Source: Anseranas semipalmata
Taxonomy: Eukaryota; Chordata; Aves; Anseriformes; Anseranatidae
Assembly (NCBI GenBank): GCA_013399115.1
Contig: VXAA01004209.1
Coordinates: forward strand, 334,802 to 398,801
Length of the DNA: 64,000 nucleotides
Direction of reading: 5' to 3'
Under the pieces are notes generated by a model. It was not told the origin of the DNA, did no database searches, and saw only the letters and a program-made list of their open reading frames with translations. A program made the translations under genes and the position numbers. Below are positions 26,101 to 38,445 of the stretch, piece by piece. Numbering within the stretch: position 1 is the stretch's first letter; the number at the start of each line of letters is the position of its first letter.

Positions 26101-29100
26101 ATGAACACTACCAGGTTACTGTAGGTTACGTCAATATCCCAGTGTCTGATCTCAGGATATTTCACAGAATGACAGAATCACAATTCCTTTTGTTTCTGTT
26201 TTATGAGTTTATGCAAGCTATCAAAAGGTCTTGCGTTGGTTCCTGTAGCTATGTAGACCTTTTCAGTTGAAGGAGGAGGAGATAGAAATGTAAACAGTTT
26301 CCCTTTAAACTTAAGGCTAGCAAGTTGAATGTTTGTTCTGAAGGGTTATTCTTTTGTTTCAACAAAGAAAAAGGAGGAGCTCTGAAAGAATACCATTGTG
26401 TTTGTGTGAATGAAGAACTTTCTTGGGCTTGGGACACTGAACATAAAACATTACAAGGGTGTCCAGCACTGCTCTGGTATTGGAGATTCCCAAGTAAATG
26501 CAAAATATCATGCTAGTATTGTATCTTCGTAAATCTTGTGTCGTCTTATTCAAAACTTATGTCATAACAGTAAAGTTAGGAATGCATACCAGATAAAGAA
26601 CTGGTCTCGCTGAAGACAATAGTAAATGCTTTCAGTAAGTCAGTATTTTTTTCCAAAAGTAACTCATGCTAACTGATGTCAGCAATAACTGAGCACAACA
26701 CAAGATGCTTGTGTACTTTTATTTTCTACAGTAACTCTGTAAGTACAAAGATTTTTTGTTCACCCATGAAATCCTCCTGTGTAGGATGTTTCAGTACAAA
26801 TACAATTTTACCAATATATCCACCACTCATTGGAAGCCTTCATTACATTTGAGGGGTTGTCAATGTACCGTTTTATTTCCAGAAGTACTCACTGCAGCTA
26901 AGTTTTCCCTTCATACTGAAACCTGGAATTAAGTATCTGAGCTTGATAGGATTTCCTATTTGTGTATGATTTAAAATAATAGTTAACATGACAATATGGA
27001 AAAGAAGAACAAGATGATGATTTATTATATAAATAAACCTGTGCTCCGTTATTGCAACAGACATTTTTGTCAAAGTGCATTTTGAAAATGGTTAAGATGG
27101 TTTGTATTTCTTTCAGTATGTGAACTGGTTGTACATAAACATTACATGCATTGAAACAGCATATGAAATATATCTTACCAACTATTTGATCTGCAGAATA
27201 AAACTTCCTACATTTGCAGAGATTAATATTTTTGTGGTAGTTTCATACGTTTTTCAGAATTGAACTCAGTTGTTCTGAGTACCCCAAAGACCTAAATATA
27301 GCAGACTGTATAGTTTTGAAGTGATAGTTTAGAATGAATTTCCAGATCTCAAAACTGGCACCTGTTAGATCAGAGTACAGTGAATTATGTCCACTCCTAC
27401 TGCATTTCATTATCTGTTTCTGATTCCATGCATATTAAGTATGATTCAGTATGCCTGTTGTGCTTGGCAGTCTGATTTCCACAGCTGGGAGGTAAATATA
27501 AATAGCATGATTTCAATTGCAAAATGTTGATTTCCTCCCAAAGCAGATGTTTTTTATTTATCTAGTGGCGGAATATTTCAAGGCAAAATCACTGTTCCTG
27601 TTTACGTTTAAAAATAAAGAGGAAAAAGAAAAGAATACCTTGGCATATTTGAATTTTGGTTGTAAAGTGTTGGCTTGTTTGTGTGACAGTCTTTCATTAG
27701 CTAAGGCATCTCGGATATCCAAACCTCTTCTATTAAAAATTCTCTGAGCTTTTACAGACAGAATGGTACAAGCAGGTGGTTTGCATGCCTGGAAATCTCT
27801 TTCTTATTAGAATGATGGATGGTTAATTTTGGTCTTGATGGTGGTTGACTACGCGCCTCTTCTTTCTTTTTCCATTGGTAGTTCCAAAATACAATGAAGT
27901 AAAAACAAACTTCTGAATCTCTGGGCTCAGTGACAGAAGGGAATAGACAATTGTGCTGTTACAGATCTTAATGGAGCATCAGAAAAGTTATCAGTTCTTC
28001 TAATTACCAATCCTCTTGAAGGTTACTGCCCCCTTGTCTGCCCCAGATGCAGTAGCAGATTACCTGAGAGCTTACAGATGAAATTTTTGTCTCTAAATTC
28101 ATCTTTCACAAACAGTCAAGCTCAGCTTGTTCAGGTTTGGTCACTCAAGACAAGTATGTATGGTGTATAAATAAGGATCAGATGAACATCTGCACCTCCC
28201 TCACATTTTGAATGTTCTTGTCACAAGAACTGAATACCTTATTTCCCAGACTGAGCTGGGAAATTAGAGGCAAGAGTTTGAATCCTTATTAGTGCTTCTA
28301 AAATTACCTTTGAAGCCAGAAGGACGTTTTCCCACTTTCTGCTCTTCTTCCCCCTCCTTCCTCGTGAATTCTATTGTCCAACTGGTCTGTGAGGTCTTGT
28401 CCAGAATTCTTATCAGCAGCTGCAGCCACATACTTACATTTCCTTAGATCCACTACCAGACAACTAACTTGTTCCACTTCTACTGGGATTTGTGCCAACA
28501 CAATTTTAAGAGACTTCCAGACCTGAGGTTTGCATCTTTTGTCCCCCATAACAATAAAAGCATAGTTAAGTGTAAGTGGCAGATGCTCAGTTTATGAAGT
28601 GCAAATGGGTTTAGAATAACATATGTGGGTAAGTGCCCAAGGTTAGATACTCAAGTTAGGAAAGGGAATTCAAGTTCACTTTGTATATGGAAAAGTTCTC
28701 TATGTTTGGATTTTTGAACTATTTAAGAAAGCACGTACATTTTCTGTTTCATCCAATAATATTACCTATGGCTCATTTAGGTCAAAATGATTTTGATGTC
28801 CTACCAAATCCTTATTAATATGATAATGCAGGTGCTTGATAGAGTTTTATGTTTCCAAATCAGTTGGTAACATCTTTTAAAGAAGCATTGATTTTTGTTT
28901 CTTTCCCAGTTCATTCTTCATTGTGTGTATCACACAAATTGTCATGCTGAATTTGTGACTCCGTGAAGCTGTCTATGCCACAGAATTTTAAATGCCTGAG
29001 AGGTGTTTTTTCTTCCTGTGCTAATTCTAATCAAATGACTGACCCTTGCTACTTACCTGCATTTCCTTGGAAGCTTCAGCTTTTTTTTTTTTTTTAAATT

Positions 29101-29708
29101 CATCTTCTCTTTTGTCCTGATAAAATTTGATCATTAAACAATTAGACTTCAGGCAGAACAGCAAAAGACACATGGATAGTAATGAGGTCAGAAGCGCCCA
29201 TGCACAACCTGTTGGATCTTCACAGAGGAATTATGTCATGCTAAATTATCTGCATGTATTGATGAGCAGTATTCTGCCAAGGATGGATAAAATGCTGAGC
29301 ATGAAGTGCAGCTCTAATAGAAAAACTGATGAACACATTGATTCTGGTGTATCCCACTGTCTCTGTCTGCTGCCCCTGTTAAATCAAATTCTTGTTTAAG
29401 TTAGCAATTCTGATAGCTACCTGCTAAGCTGCAGAATCTGTACTGAAAAAGGGCTTCCCATTTCAGTTTGATTCAGCCACCTGGTTTAGCAATATGTTAA
29501 TTGCTTTTGGAACCACTCTGTGGATAGACTTTTTACTGCACCGAGTATGAAAGAACAGGGGTTTGTTTCAAGAGGTAGATGGGGTGCATGGTTCTGTGAC
29601 AGAAGAAATGTGTGGTGGTATTCATGTTGTGTGATATCAGTTTTGTTTTGATCACCAGTCTGAATAAGTGTTCCTAAAAAAAATGGTGTTAATGTTTTCT
29701 GAGTGCAG

Positions 29709-29933
29709 AATTTCAGAGTGGAGAACCAGATCTTTACCTTGAAGCTGCATCAAAGCCAGACTGCGAAGCTTGGGCTGTGGCACTGGGAGAGGCAAACTCT
29801 GAAGGTTTGAGGAATAAAATTCAGCAGCTCCGGAGGCTGATCATGGAAATCAAAGAGGAGAGAGCATCAGATGAAGCACGGCAGTTTCTCCCTTCGTCGC
29901 AAGTAGACAGTCTAGGAGAGCCACAGTTCACGA
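29709..29933 (+). CDS. INPP4B: INPP4B exon: PH-domain C-terminus plus canonical N-terminus
   Basis: The acceptor is gagtgcag (ends 29708) and the donor gtaagtg (starts 29934). The exon is 225 nt, phase 1 in and phase 1 out. Its 3' part, from ATG 29843, encodes MEIKEERASDEARQFL and onward to QFT, matching the 30-residue acidic start of known INPP4B. The 44 codons before that ATG are also open and read FQSGEPDLYLEAASKPDCEAW and onward: a last beta strand followed by an amphipathic helix with the near-invariant PH-domain Trp (in EAWAVAL). A basic, helical linker ending QQLRRLI follows. INPP4B removes the 4-phosphate from PtdIns(3,4)P2 on membranes and dampens PI3K-AKT signalling. A second possible acceptor, tttcag ending at 29716, is in a different phase (0) and would not join 19989. 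The canonical half is firm; use of the PH half in mRNA is inference. Confidence 0.9.
29843..29845 (+). other. INPP4B: Canonical INPP4B start codon, internal to the exon
   Basis: The ATG sits in a strong Kozak context (A at -3, G at +4: atcATGG). It opens the segment that corresponds to residue 1 of the known protein, and residue numbering from here (Ser31 at the next exon junction, Ala46 at the one after) matches the human protein exactly. Because the reading frame continues upstream without a stop to the splice acceptor, this could be an internal or alternative start rather than the only one. Confidence 0.8.
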
Positions 29934-31654
29934 GTAAGTGCATATATTTGTTTTATAGAGTGGTAAAATAAAAATGCCCCAGAATTTATAGCAGTACAGA
30001 TAATGTCACAGACTGTACATAATGTTGTTTTACTTGTTGCTTGACAAAGTGCAGTTGTAGAGGGAGAAAACTGATGAAGATTATCTTTAAGTATCATTAC
30101 CTGTTATATTTTGATTTATGCAGATTATCTTTAGAGGAATGTGATTACTATGTTTCTGGCTTTTTTTCTTCAATCTGTTTTCTTCATTAGACCTAAATAT
30201 CCTATTCTTCTTTTGTGCCCTACACAAACATATGGACTACTATGTAAGATATAACCTGATAATTTTCATAAATTTATAAAGAAGGCTTTAGTGATACTTA
30301 AATTAGTGTCACAGAAGAGTACTTTGTGATATAAAAGCATTCAGGGGACTTGAAAGCATCTAGCCATACATTGAGTCATGTTGGGTGCACTGGGGCCTGA
30401 ACTATGCTGTATTGCTATGCACTGTATTTCAGTTACTTAATCAAGTCTGTATCCAGCATACTCATAAAAATGTTCCAGACCAACATGCTGACTCTGCTAG
30501 TGGCAAGGTTGAACTCTGAGAAGTTTGTGGTCAGAGAAATTTTTATAACTCTATTTAAAAAAAAGAAAAATAAAAAAATAAAAAAAGAAAAGGATCTTAT
30601 TTACTATTTTTTTTCCTGACTGAGGCCTTTCCAGGCTCTGCAGCTGTAATTTTTTTCTGCACAGACTCGAATGATTAGCTACAATAATGAGAACAATGTG
30701 AAACCAGACCCATTCTGCAACATCAGGTTTTCATGAAACATGAACAGCTGTTTTCTTTTTAAATTTGTAACAAAAATCTTACTTGCTAGCTGATATACCA
30801 ACTTGGTTCTCCCAAGTCTAACCAATTTGTTCAGTACTTTAAAATACTTGATAATGATGCTCATTGGAGACAATACATAAATGTCAACACAAGACAGTTT
30901 CTTTTCTACAAGTTTAATTGATACCATAGTTGTGATTCTATTACTTCCTGCAGAGGGTGAAAAACTCAGTATTATTTAACCATCCATCCTGTGTTTCTCT
31001 TGTTGTGGTTCTGTGGTTCATTCCTTTATCCTATGTAGACAGAATAAATAGCCCTTTGCAGTAAAATATGCACTAGAACATAATTCCAAAATGGAAGGAA
31101 CTAAAATGTTCTTGTTCTCAATCTATGACAAAACAAATTCAAGTACTGTTTTCCAATAAAGAGCAGGGTTATCTTTTTTTTTTTTTTACAGTTTATATGT
31201 AGGTCAATAACAGTGATATATTTTACTAGATTAACCTGATTTATATACTTTCACAGGACATACTTTTTGTTTCTATTTTTAATGTGATGGCATACCCACT
31301 TAAAAAATGAGTTGTTATATCTGTCAGAAAAATATTAAATCTGTAGATACTTGTGATTGAAAATCTTATGTGTACCCATCCATGAATTTTTTTTTTTAGT
31401 TTCCTTTCCCAGCAATGAAATATTTCTATTAGAAAGAAGTCATCTTTAAAAGTCATCTTTTTTTCCGGACAAGTACTTCATACAAAGATCTCTTTCACTA
31501 TGAGTTTTTAATTATAAAATGTTACTCCACTGGCAGTGGCAGGTAGTTAATGAGGCTTGAATTAGGCATGTGAAACTTGTAGACTGTATTAAAAAACTAG
31601 ATATTGAAATCTAATTATTTCTAATCAGTTTTTTCTTTTTCTTAATGTTAAAAG
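29934..31654 (+). other. INPP4B: INPP4B intron (1,721 bp)
   Basis: A short intron with donor gtaagtg and a T-rich acceptor. An A-rich tract lies at 30557-30595 and a T run near 31172. Nothing else stands out. Confidence 0.9.
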
Positions 31655-31699
31655 GTATTCAGAGGATTGCAAATGAGCCAAAGCTGGAGTTCAGTCTTG
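31655..31699 (+). CDS. INPP4B: INPP4B exon (45 nt), linker into the C2 domain
   Basis: This small exon has a T-rich acceptor ending aaaag at 31654 and the donor gtaaga from 31700. It is phase 1 in and phase 1 out. It completes Ser31 and encodes IQRIANEPKLEFSL plus the first base of Ala46. This aligns without gaps to the known vertebrate segment, and the NEP-x-LEF core just before the first C2 strand is clearly recognisable. The C2 domain of INPP4 proteins binds acidic lipids, such as phosphatidic acid and phosphoinositides, and helps place the phosphatase on membranes. Being 45 nt and symmetric, the exon could be skipped without changing frame, but that would remove the start of the first C2 strand. 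The following intron is about 21 kb. Confidence 0.92.
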
Positions 31700-34600
31700 G
31701 TAAGATACAATTTTGCCTTCTCCTTGGAACTGCAGTGTGTGTGTGAGTGTGCGTGTGCTGTTTGGTTGAAATGTCTGAAGATCGGTTGACATCTCTAAAT
31801 GCTCTGCTGCTCTACCATGCTGAAAATCTGCCCAATAGTTCTGTAGATGTTGTTTATGAAATGTTTTGGAGCACAACATTTAAGATGCACTTTTTAAAAA
31901 GACCTCTTATTCAGATAACAGTACCATCCCTTTAGAACAAACCTTTATTTAAAAGCCTTGATTTTTTTTTTTTTAATAGAGAGGAGTTGATATAAATGTC
32001 TACCTAATTTTCCCTTTTTATGCTTTCCATTAGTAGAAGAACTTTGTTTCAGGAGGTGATCTATCAGCTCTAGCCACCCTCTCTATATAGAAATATACAG
32101 CACGGTAAAGATTGCTCAGTAAATCAAGCAAGCTAATTGACTAATTATGTAGTTGTAGTACAACATAAAGGTGTACAATATTTGCATCCTAAACAGTGTA
32201 CAATTTAGAAAGGAAAATTATTAACTTTGTCATCGCTCTTTCAGTGCAAAAACTTTAAATTTGAAACTTTCTAAATATGAATGAAATAATTGTTTGCTAC
32301 AGAAGTATTAAATACAATAATTCCTTGTCAGAAATCAGACTAATAGCTATGTTTGTTGCTTATTCCCTGCTCCTGTGTACAGTAAAATCACACTTGCAAG
32401 TAACAGATCTTTTGAAATACCTCATGCTATGTGCTGCATATGTTCTGAAATAACTAAAACTTGTCCGATTTCTTGTGATTTTTGCATTCCTATAACCTGT
32501 TAATATGCATCTCATTGTGTAGCTGTAACTGAAAAACTTTTAATCAATGCTATTCAGTATCTGTTATATTTACTCTGACAGAAACACTTTAAAATGTCTA
32601 TTGCAAAGATTGTACAAGAATGTGAAAAATCTTCCCTGTAAAATGGGGGTGAGTGGGTGGGATAATTTCTACTACTACCATACTGTCACTTCTGTTAAAT
32701 GTGTCCTGCCCAACTGTAAGGGGGCAAGAATGATCTTTTGTTGCAGTGAATGTTCTAGTTGTGGAGATCATGACTTTAGCCTTTCTTTTTCTTTTCTTTT
32801 TTCTTTCCTGTTTATTTACTATACCAGATTGTTGTTCTTGCCCCTGGTGTGTGTGAGAAAGAGAGAAAAAGAATAAGAGTGCAGTAAATGGGGTTATTAT
32901 ATAAAAATTGATTGAACTCCACTGTTTGGAGAATTTAAATCAACAAACAAATCTCCCTCTGCAACCCTCCTGATACAGCAACCACAGTGGCATCAGTGAC
33001 ATGACTGCAGGCTCTCACCTTGTTCACTTTGTCACTGCTGCCTCTTTTGTGGCCTTGTCCTTTGAACTGGGTTACACCTAGCTTTTGCAATGCTGTAACT
33101 ATGCTGATTTAAAAGCAGATACCCTAAAGCTGTGCCCTTTGCGGCAGATGCTGTTCTACCTGATCCAATAATTTTTAGATTCCCCTAACTATATCAGGGT
33201 AGCTTTACCTGTATGTTTTTTAAAAACTAGACAGTTACAGCTGTACAAAAACTTTGTAGAATAGGGTTGTTTTTTTTTCTTCTCTTCTGTAGGGACTACT
33301 TCTCCTGAAACTTTTAAAAGTTGGCACAGAAGAAAGGCCTTAGGTCTCTGTCTGGGAACTACCATGCTGTAATAATGGTTAAAAGCTATTCTAACTTTTC
33401 TGTTAGAAAGGTAACTTTCCTGTTTCTTTCTGTAAGCGTTTTGTAGATGATGTGACTGTAGTATTTGGGCATGGCTAATATATTGCAATGCTCCAGAAGT
33501 AACAAACTCCCAGAATGACCCTGGTGTGGGACTGGAGAAGGGAGGAAGGTGCTACAGACACTGACTGCAAATTAGATAAGCTGTACTTCAGGAAAAGTTG
33601 CTTTCAGTGAGAAATATGCCCCAGCAGGGAAAAGTATAAAAATGGTGTAAAACTCTTTTCAGACATTTTTACGCTCATGCTGGATGGAGCTCCATTCACC
33701 CATGGTGTCAGTATTAGTGTTTTGCATTTTGTTGTTTTTAGTAGTAATTTGTTTTCCTGGTTTGTTCTGCAGCGTTATTGATTAAGTCATTGCAACTCTC
33801 TGAGTTATGTTATACATGGAATTCTGCTGCTGCTGCTCAGGTAACGAGTAAAATTGTAAACCTCATGTTTTTGACTGGTATTCCTGGTCAATGCCATAAG
33901 ACAGGGATATTTGGCAGTATAGGCAACTGGGTAAAGCTGATCCTTAGTGATCCTAAAATAAGAGTAAACATTAAAGCGTAATGCATTTATATCTGGGGAA
34001 TCCACCTTAACTGACTGTGAGTGGTCCATGGAAGACATCAATTTATCATCAGCAGTTATCCTTCTTACTATAAAATCAATATATCCATGCCAATATCTCC
34101 TACGTCCAGCCACCCCACTCACCACCACTATGCTGTTCATATGTGTAGAAATGGACATGAAAGCAGCAGCTGCCTCTTGCTGACAGATTTGAAAGGAAGA
34201 ATGTGGCTGGGAACGATGCATTGCCTTGCAGTGCCAGCTGAGCCAAACAGCTGCCTCTTGGCTGCTGGCAGGCCAAGGGCGCTGGTTGGCTGATCTCACC
34301 TTTTGGAGGCTTGGTTTATATGAAACTAAAAATTACCTCTTTAGGTAATTTTGTCCAATATCCATATTACAGCAGTGTGGGTAGCTGTAGTTTTAGGAAT
34401 CAGTAAATAAATAAGAAACTTTGTTTTAGCATTAGCTAACAAAGGACTTCCAGGACCTCTTTGTCAGGTGAACCAAAGCATGGTAAGCAAGGATGATGGA
34501 GAGATTTGCTGCAAGCCAGCACATTACTGCAAGGTGTATCTCACTCAAGTAACCAAATCTTAAGGGTCTAGAGAGACTTCTGAAAATGATGTAACTGGTC

Positions 34601-34948
34601 TTTAGCATTTATGTTTTGGAAAGCAAATCTAACAGTTAATAATCTATAAAACTGGTCTCTATTCCTGAAAGAATGGTTTATACCTCTAATTTCAGTCATA
34701 GATGTATAAGCAATATTATATTAGCTAAGTAGAAATTAGACTCAATATCAAAAAATATGTAAGCGAATAAACATTTGCTTATATCAGCTAATATATACAT
34801 ACCTGAGGAAGCAGGTATGGAAACAGGAGGAAAAACAGATCCTGAGCGTAAGTAACAAGCTAATCTAACATACAGTGAAGCTGATGAAGATCTTCCCTGT
34901 GACACTGAACTGCACAGAGTTAGCTTTTTTTACAGTTGTTTCTTTTGG

Positions 34949-34986
34949 AGTTACTGTTTTTGGTTGCTAGTTACTGTTTTGGTTTT
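34949..34986. repeat. Imperfect tandem duplication
   Basis: The phrase agttactgtttt, followed by ggtt, occurs twice about 20 bp apart. Confidence 0.7.
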
Positions 34987-37806
34987 CAAAATATCCAAGC
35001 CTCTGAGTCCTGGATCTAACTAAATATGGTGTAGGTTCCCGACTTCATATTGATTTCAGTGTAGCTACTTTGCAGTATTAGCTTACTTGGATTACTTAGC
35101 TGAAATATTATGTCATAGTTATGGGATATAAATTATATTATGCATTTTTTAACGATAATAAAGTTTTTAAGAGCTTGTATCTCTAAAGGTATTTGCCTTT
35201 ACTTCATGGTGAACTGATAAAGCAGCAGAGGAAAACTCCTCAATAAGAAAAATGAGAGTAGGGCAGAAGGCTCGGTAGTAGAAGCGCTCAGACCTGAGCT
35301 CAGTAATGCATGTGGTATTAATATGGAGAAATACATTTGAGAAAAGAAAATCTAAACAGAAAGGTCATTACTCCTTCAGTGTCCAGTAGGATTTCTCTTG
35401 ACACATTTCAGTGTTCTTGAATTTCTCTAATTGATTAGAGGTGTGGAGACAGCAGACGATATTACTTTTGTGGATGTAATATAATCATCTGGATAGCTGC
35501 GTAGAAAGTAATATCTGCACATGTTGTAGTCATATTCAGGCACTCATTTTAATGAGAGGACCTGTTTAGCATTTCCAAAAGCTTTCAGTTTCTTGGGAGG
35601 TATTTTAGGGCAGTGAAATTTGATGGACTGTCCTGTTATTGTGTAACCTCTATGTACTTTTCAAAGTATAGAATAATGTAAATCTCATTATGTCCTTTTT
35701 CAAAATCTTACTATATAGCATGCAATTCATAGAAAATGTAAGTGAGAAGTTGAAAGGATTAAAACTTAGAATTTCCAAGGCCACTTATTTTTCCGTTTTT
35801 ACCAAGTGGTGGGACATGAGTTGTCTACCTGTAAATGCAGATTTTTTTTTTTTTAGTTCTTCACTATCTTATTTTTTCCCAGAGTAGTATTGTACTGGTA
35901 TCTCTTGAAAAAGGTCTTGAAGCAGACTTAACTCTGCAACTGAACCTAAATGGTACATCAGCGCTGCTCAAAGACCGTGACCAAACAATTTTTCCAATTT
36001 TGAAACGTAATCTGGAGCTTTTTGGCAGCAGCTGTTCCTAGAAGAGTGATGAGCAAAAATACTAGTTTTATTTTTAAATAAAGTTTTATCAAACTTGGAG
36101 TCAGTCGTGATTCTAGCAGCATATCCCATCTAACACAGTTTTCATTTTTTCAGTTAAGTGAATAATAGTTTTTTGTTAGCCAAATGGGAAAAACAAGCAA
36201 ACAAAAAAAAAACAACAGAAAATCATCACACTTCTGAGAAAATGTAAAAAGAAAAGTGATCTTTTTTCTGTGAATCAAATAGAAAGTGTCACTGTATGCT
36301 GTAGGGTTTTTATTCCTTGTTTAAAAAAAAAAAAAAAAAGCCATGTGAATCAAATTAGTAAAATATACACGTGAAGAGTGGGTTTGTGCTTTTTGTCAAA
36401 TTTAACATGAATTTGGTCTGATCCTACACAAAATTTGTTGTCCATCCAATGACCTAATCAGGTGTTTTTTTCCTGGTTTTACTGATGTAAAACTCAGTAT
36501 TGGGATGTTGCTTCATCCCAATAACAACAAAACAGATAAAAGATGAGCTGATTTTCACAGAACAAATAAGTGAAGTAGAAAAGATGTCATATGATTGGAA
36601 GGAATCATCTTTTTTCCTCTGGAAACTGCTTGTTGGGCTTCAGGCTGTTTTGGGACTTTTTCACTGCAGCATAAGATGCTGAAAATACATTTTATTCTTA
36701 GCAGCTTCTAACTGCTGGGAAGAACTTGAATGCAAAAGACCCTCCCAAAGAGGAAGCAATTTCAAGCCTAGTATAATATACTGTGTTGGTGTGTTTTGTG
36801 TGGTTTCATCACTAGGGCTTGCCATGTTTTTAAACTAACTCCTTGGAGTTTCTTTTTCCCCGCCTTATGCAGGTGAACTTGAGCTAAGTGACTTCTGTAC
36901 TGTTGAGGCAAGAATTGCAACCGGAAAAGTGCTAAGCTTGTGAATGCCCCTCGGCTTTCATGTCATACTGTCCTCTCTTTTTCAGCAGTGTTTGGTGATA
37001 GAGCAAGATAAAGTGTATCAATCAAATTAATAAGCAGGATTGTCTCGTGCTAAGTGGTGTTCAGTTAGCAACACCCGAGGAGAGTCAGTTCCTTACTGTG
37101 TTTCTGCATTCTGTAGAGCTCATAATAAACTTTCTATATGATTTGTGGACATTATGTGAACACTGCTGAAAAGTGATTTGAGGATGGATTTGCCAAGATG
37201 CTGTATTCTCTTTATCTACTTCTCCTCCCACAGTACTTTATTAGCTTTTAAGAAAGCTTTTGGGGTTGTCATAGCCCATGTCCAACTGAAAGGAACTGTT
37301 TTATTTTTATTTTTATTTTTTTTATAGACAGCTTTCTGAAGCTCCTGAATTTTGCATGCTTCAAGCCCCATCAGAGAAGAAGGGCTGTCTTTTTCAGTGG
37401 TGTTGCCAAAACTGTCTGGATCTTACCAGTATGACTTGGTAATTTTAGACAATTTTGATGTATTAAAGCAATCATAAAGCCAGTACTGAAGTATTTAAAA
37501 AAAAAAAAAAAAAGGCAAACAGGAATTATGTATTGATGTGTTTTCCCTTTAAAATACTGTCTTTTAGTCTTGCATGACTCTCCTGTTATGAACATATTCT
37601 GTCTCATTCCTGTAGAAGGTTGTCCCGTTCCACTTGGCAGTGCCAACCTGCATTCTCTATTTGTCTTTCGTATTATTTCATTCATTATATTCTGCCACCC
37701 CTCCCTACCACTCCCACATAATGTATTTTACCAGCTCGGTTTGCTGACCTACAGTGTTCACTATATTAAGCCATCTTTTAAGAATGTGTTCTGTATACAG
37801 GGAAAT

Positions 37807-37827
37807 TAAAAATAATAATAATAATAA
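37807..37827. repeat. AAT microsatellite
   Basis: Six uninterrupted aat/ata units within an A-rich context. Confidence 0.9.
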
Positions 37828-38214
37828 AATCCAGAAAAAGAAGAAAAAACAACAACAAAAAACCACTGCAACACTGAAAACCATAATCCTTTCAAAAACT
37901 CATATCCTTGTTCAGTTTTTCTAGAGAACACTGGGTTTGAATCCTGGAGAATTAGGCCAGTTTTTCAAATCTGTATCTCTAGGCACTGCTGTAATTTCAG
38001 AAATCTATCCTTCTAGCCCTTTAGGGTGGGGATTGTCTGAATTTGCATTACAGAGAGAGAACAGCATTCTGTCACAATCCTTTAATATTAATCTGTACTA
38101 ATTGTATTGCTGAATATGCAAGGACTCAAAAATCTTCAGTAGTGAAACTTGGGAAGCTGTTCAGCTACTGATCTGCCTGTTTCTTGCATGTTGAGAGAAT
38201 CTGAAAAATTCTCC

Positions 38215-38445
38215 CTGTATAATATTAATATTTATATAGAGAAGTATAATATTATACTGGGAGAATATAATATTTCATGTAGTATATTTATCTTAATATC
38301 TTATATGTTTATATAAAAAATCATTTTATAATTATATTGTACAGGGAGAATATATATAAATATATTTTAGAATACATATATTTCTGTGTAGAATATAAGT
38401 AGAGAAAGGTATCTCTATATAGATATCTATTCTATATATGATAAT
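38215..38445. repeat. AT-rich low-complexity tract with hairpins
   Basis: About 230 bp of near-pure A/T with many tata, aatatt and atatag words. It includes the perfect 14-bp palindrome gtataatattatac (38244-38257) and the repeated phrase gggagaatata (near 38260 and 38346). Confidence 0.85.

Larger units (their letters stand above)
19990..29708 (+). other. INPP4B: INPP4B intron between the two PH-coding exons (9,719 bp)
   Basis: The intron is bounded by gtaagt and gtgcag. It contains a perfect 13-bp inverted repeat (21149-21191), a purine-rich stretch (about 21.4-21.6 kb) and a GC-rich transposon-like patch (22860-23195). The rest is unremarkable AT-rich sequence with homopolymer runs. A transcription start for the canonical short isoform could lie here, but I see no clear core promoter. 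Confidence 0.62.

Noticed and set aside
26160..26185. CR1-like terminal words (cagaatgacagaatcac)
   Set aside because: Too short, with no CR1 body on either side.
33805..34299. 164-codon open frame on the - strand
   Set aside because: No recognisable domain, no matching splice phase with neighbours, and it overlaps another open frame on the + strand. It is best explained as a chance frame in the large intron.
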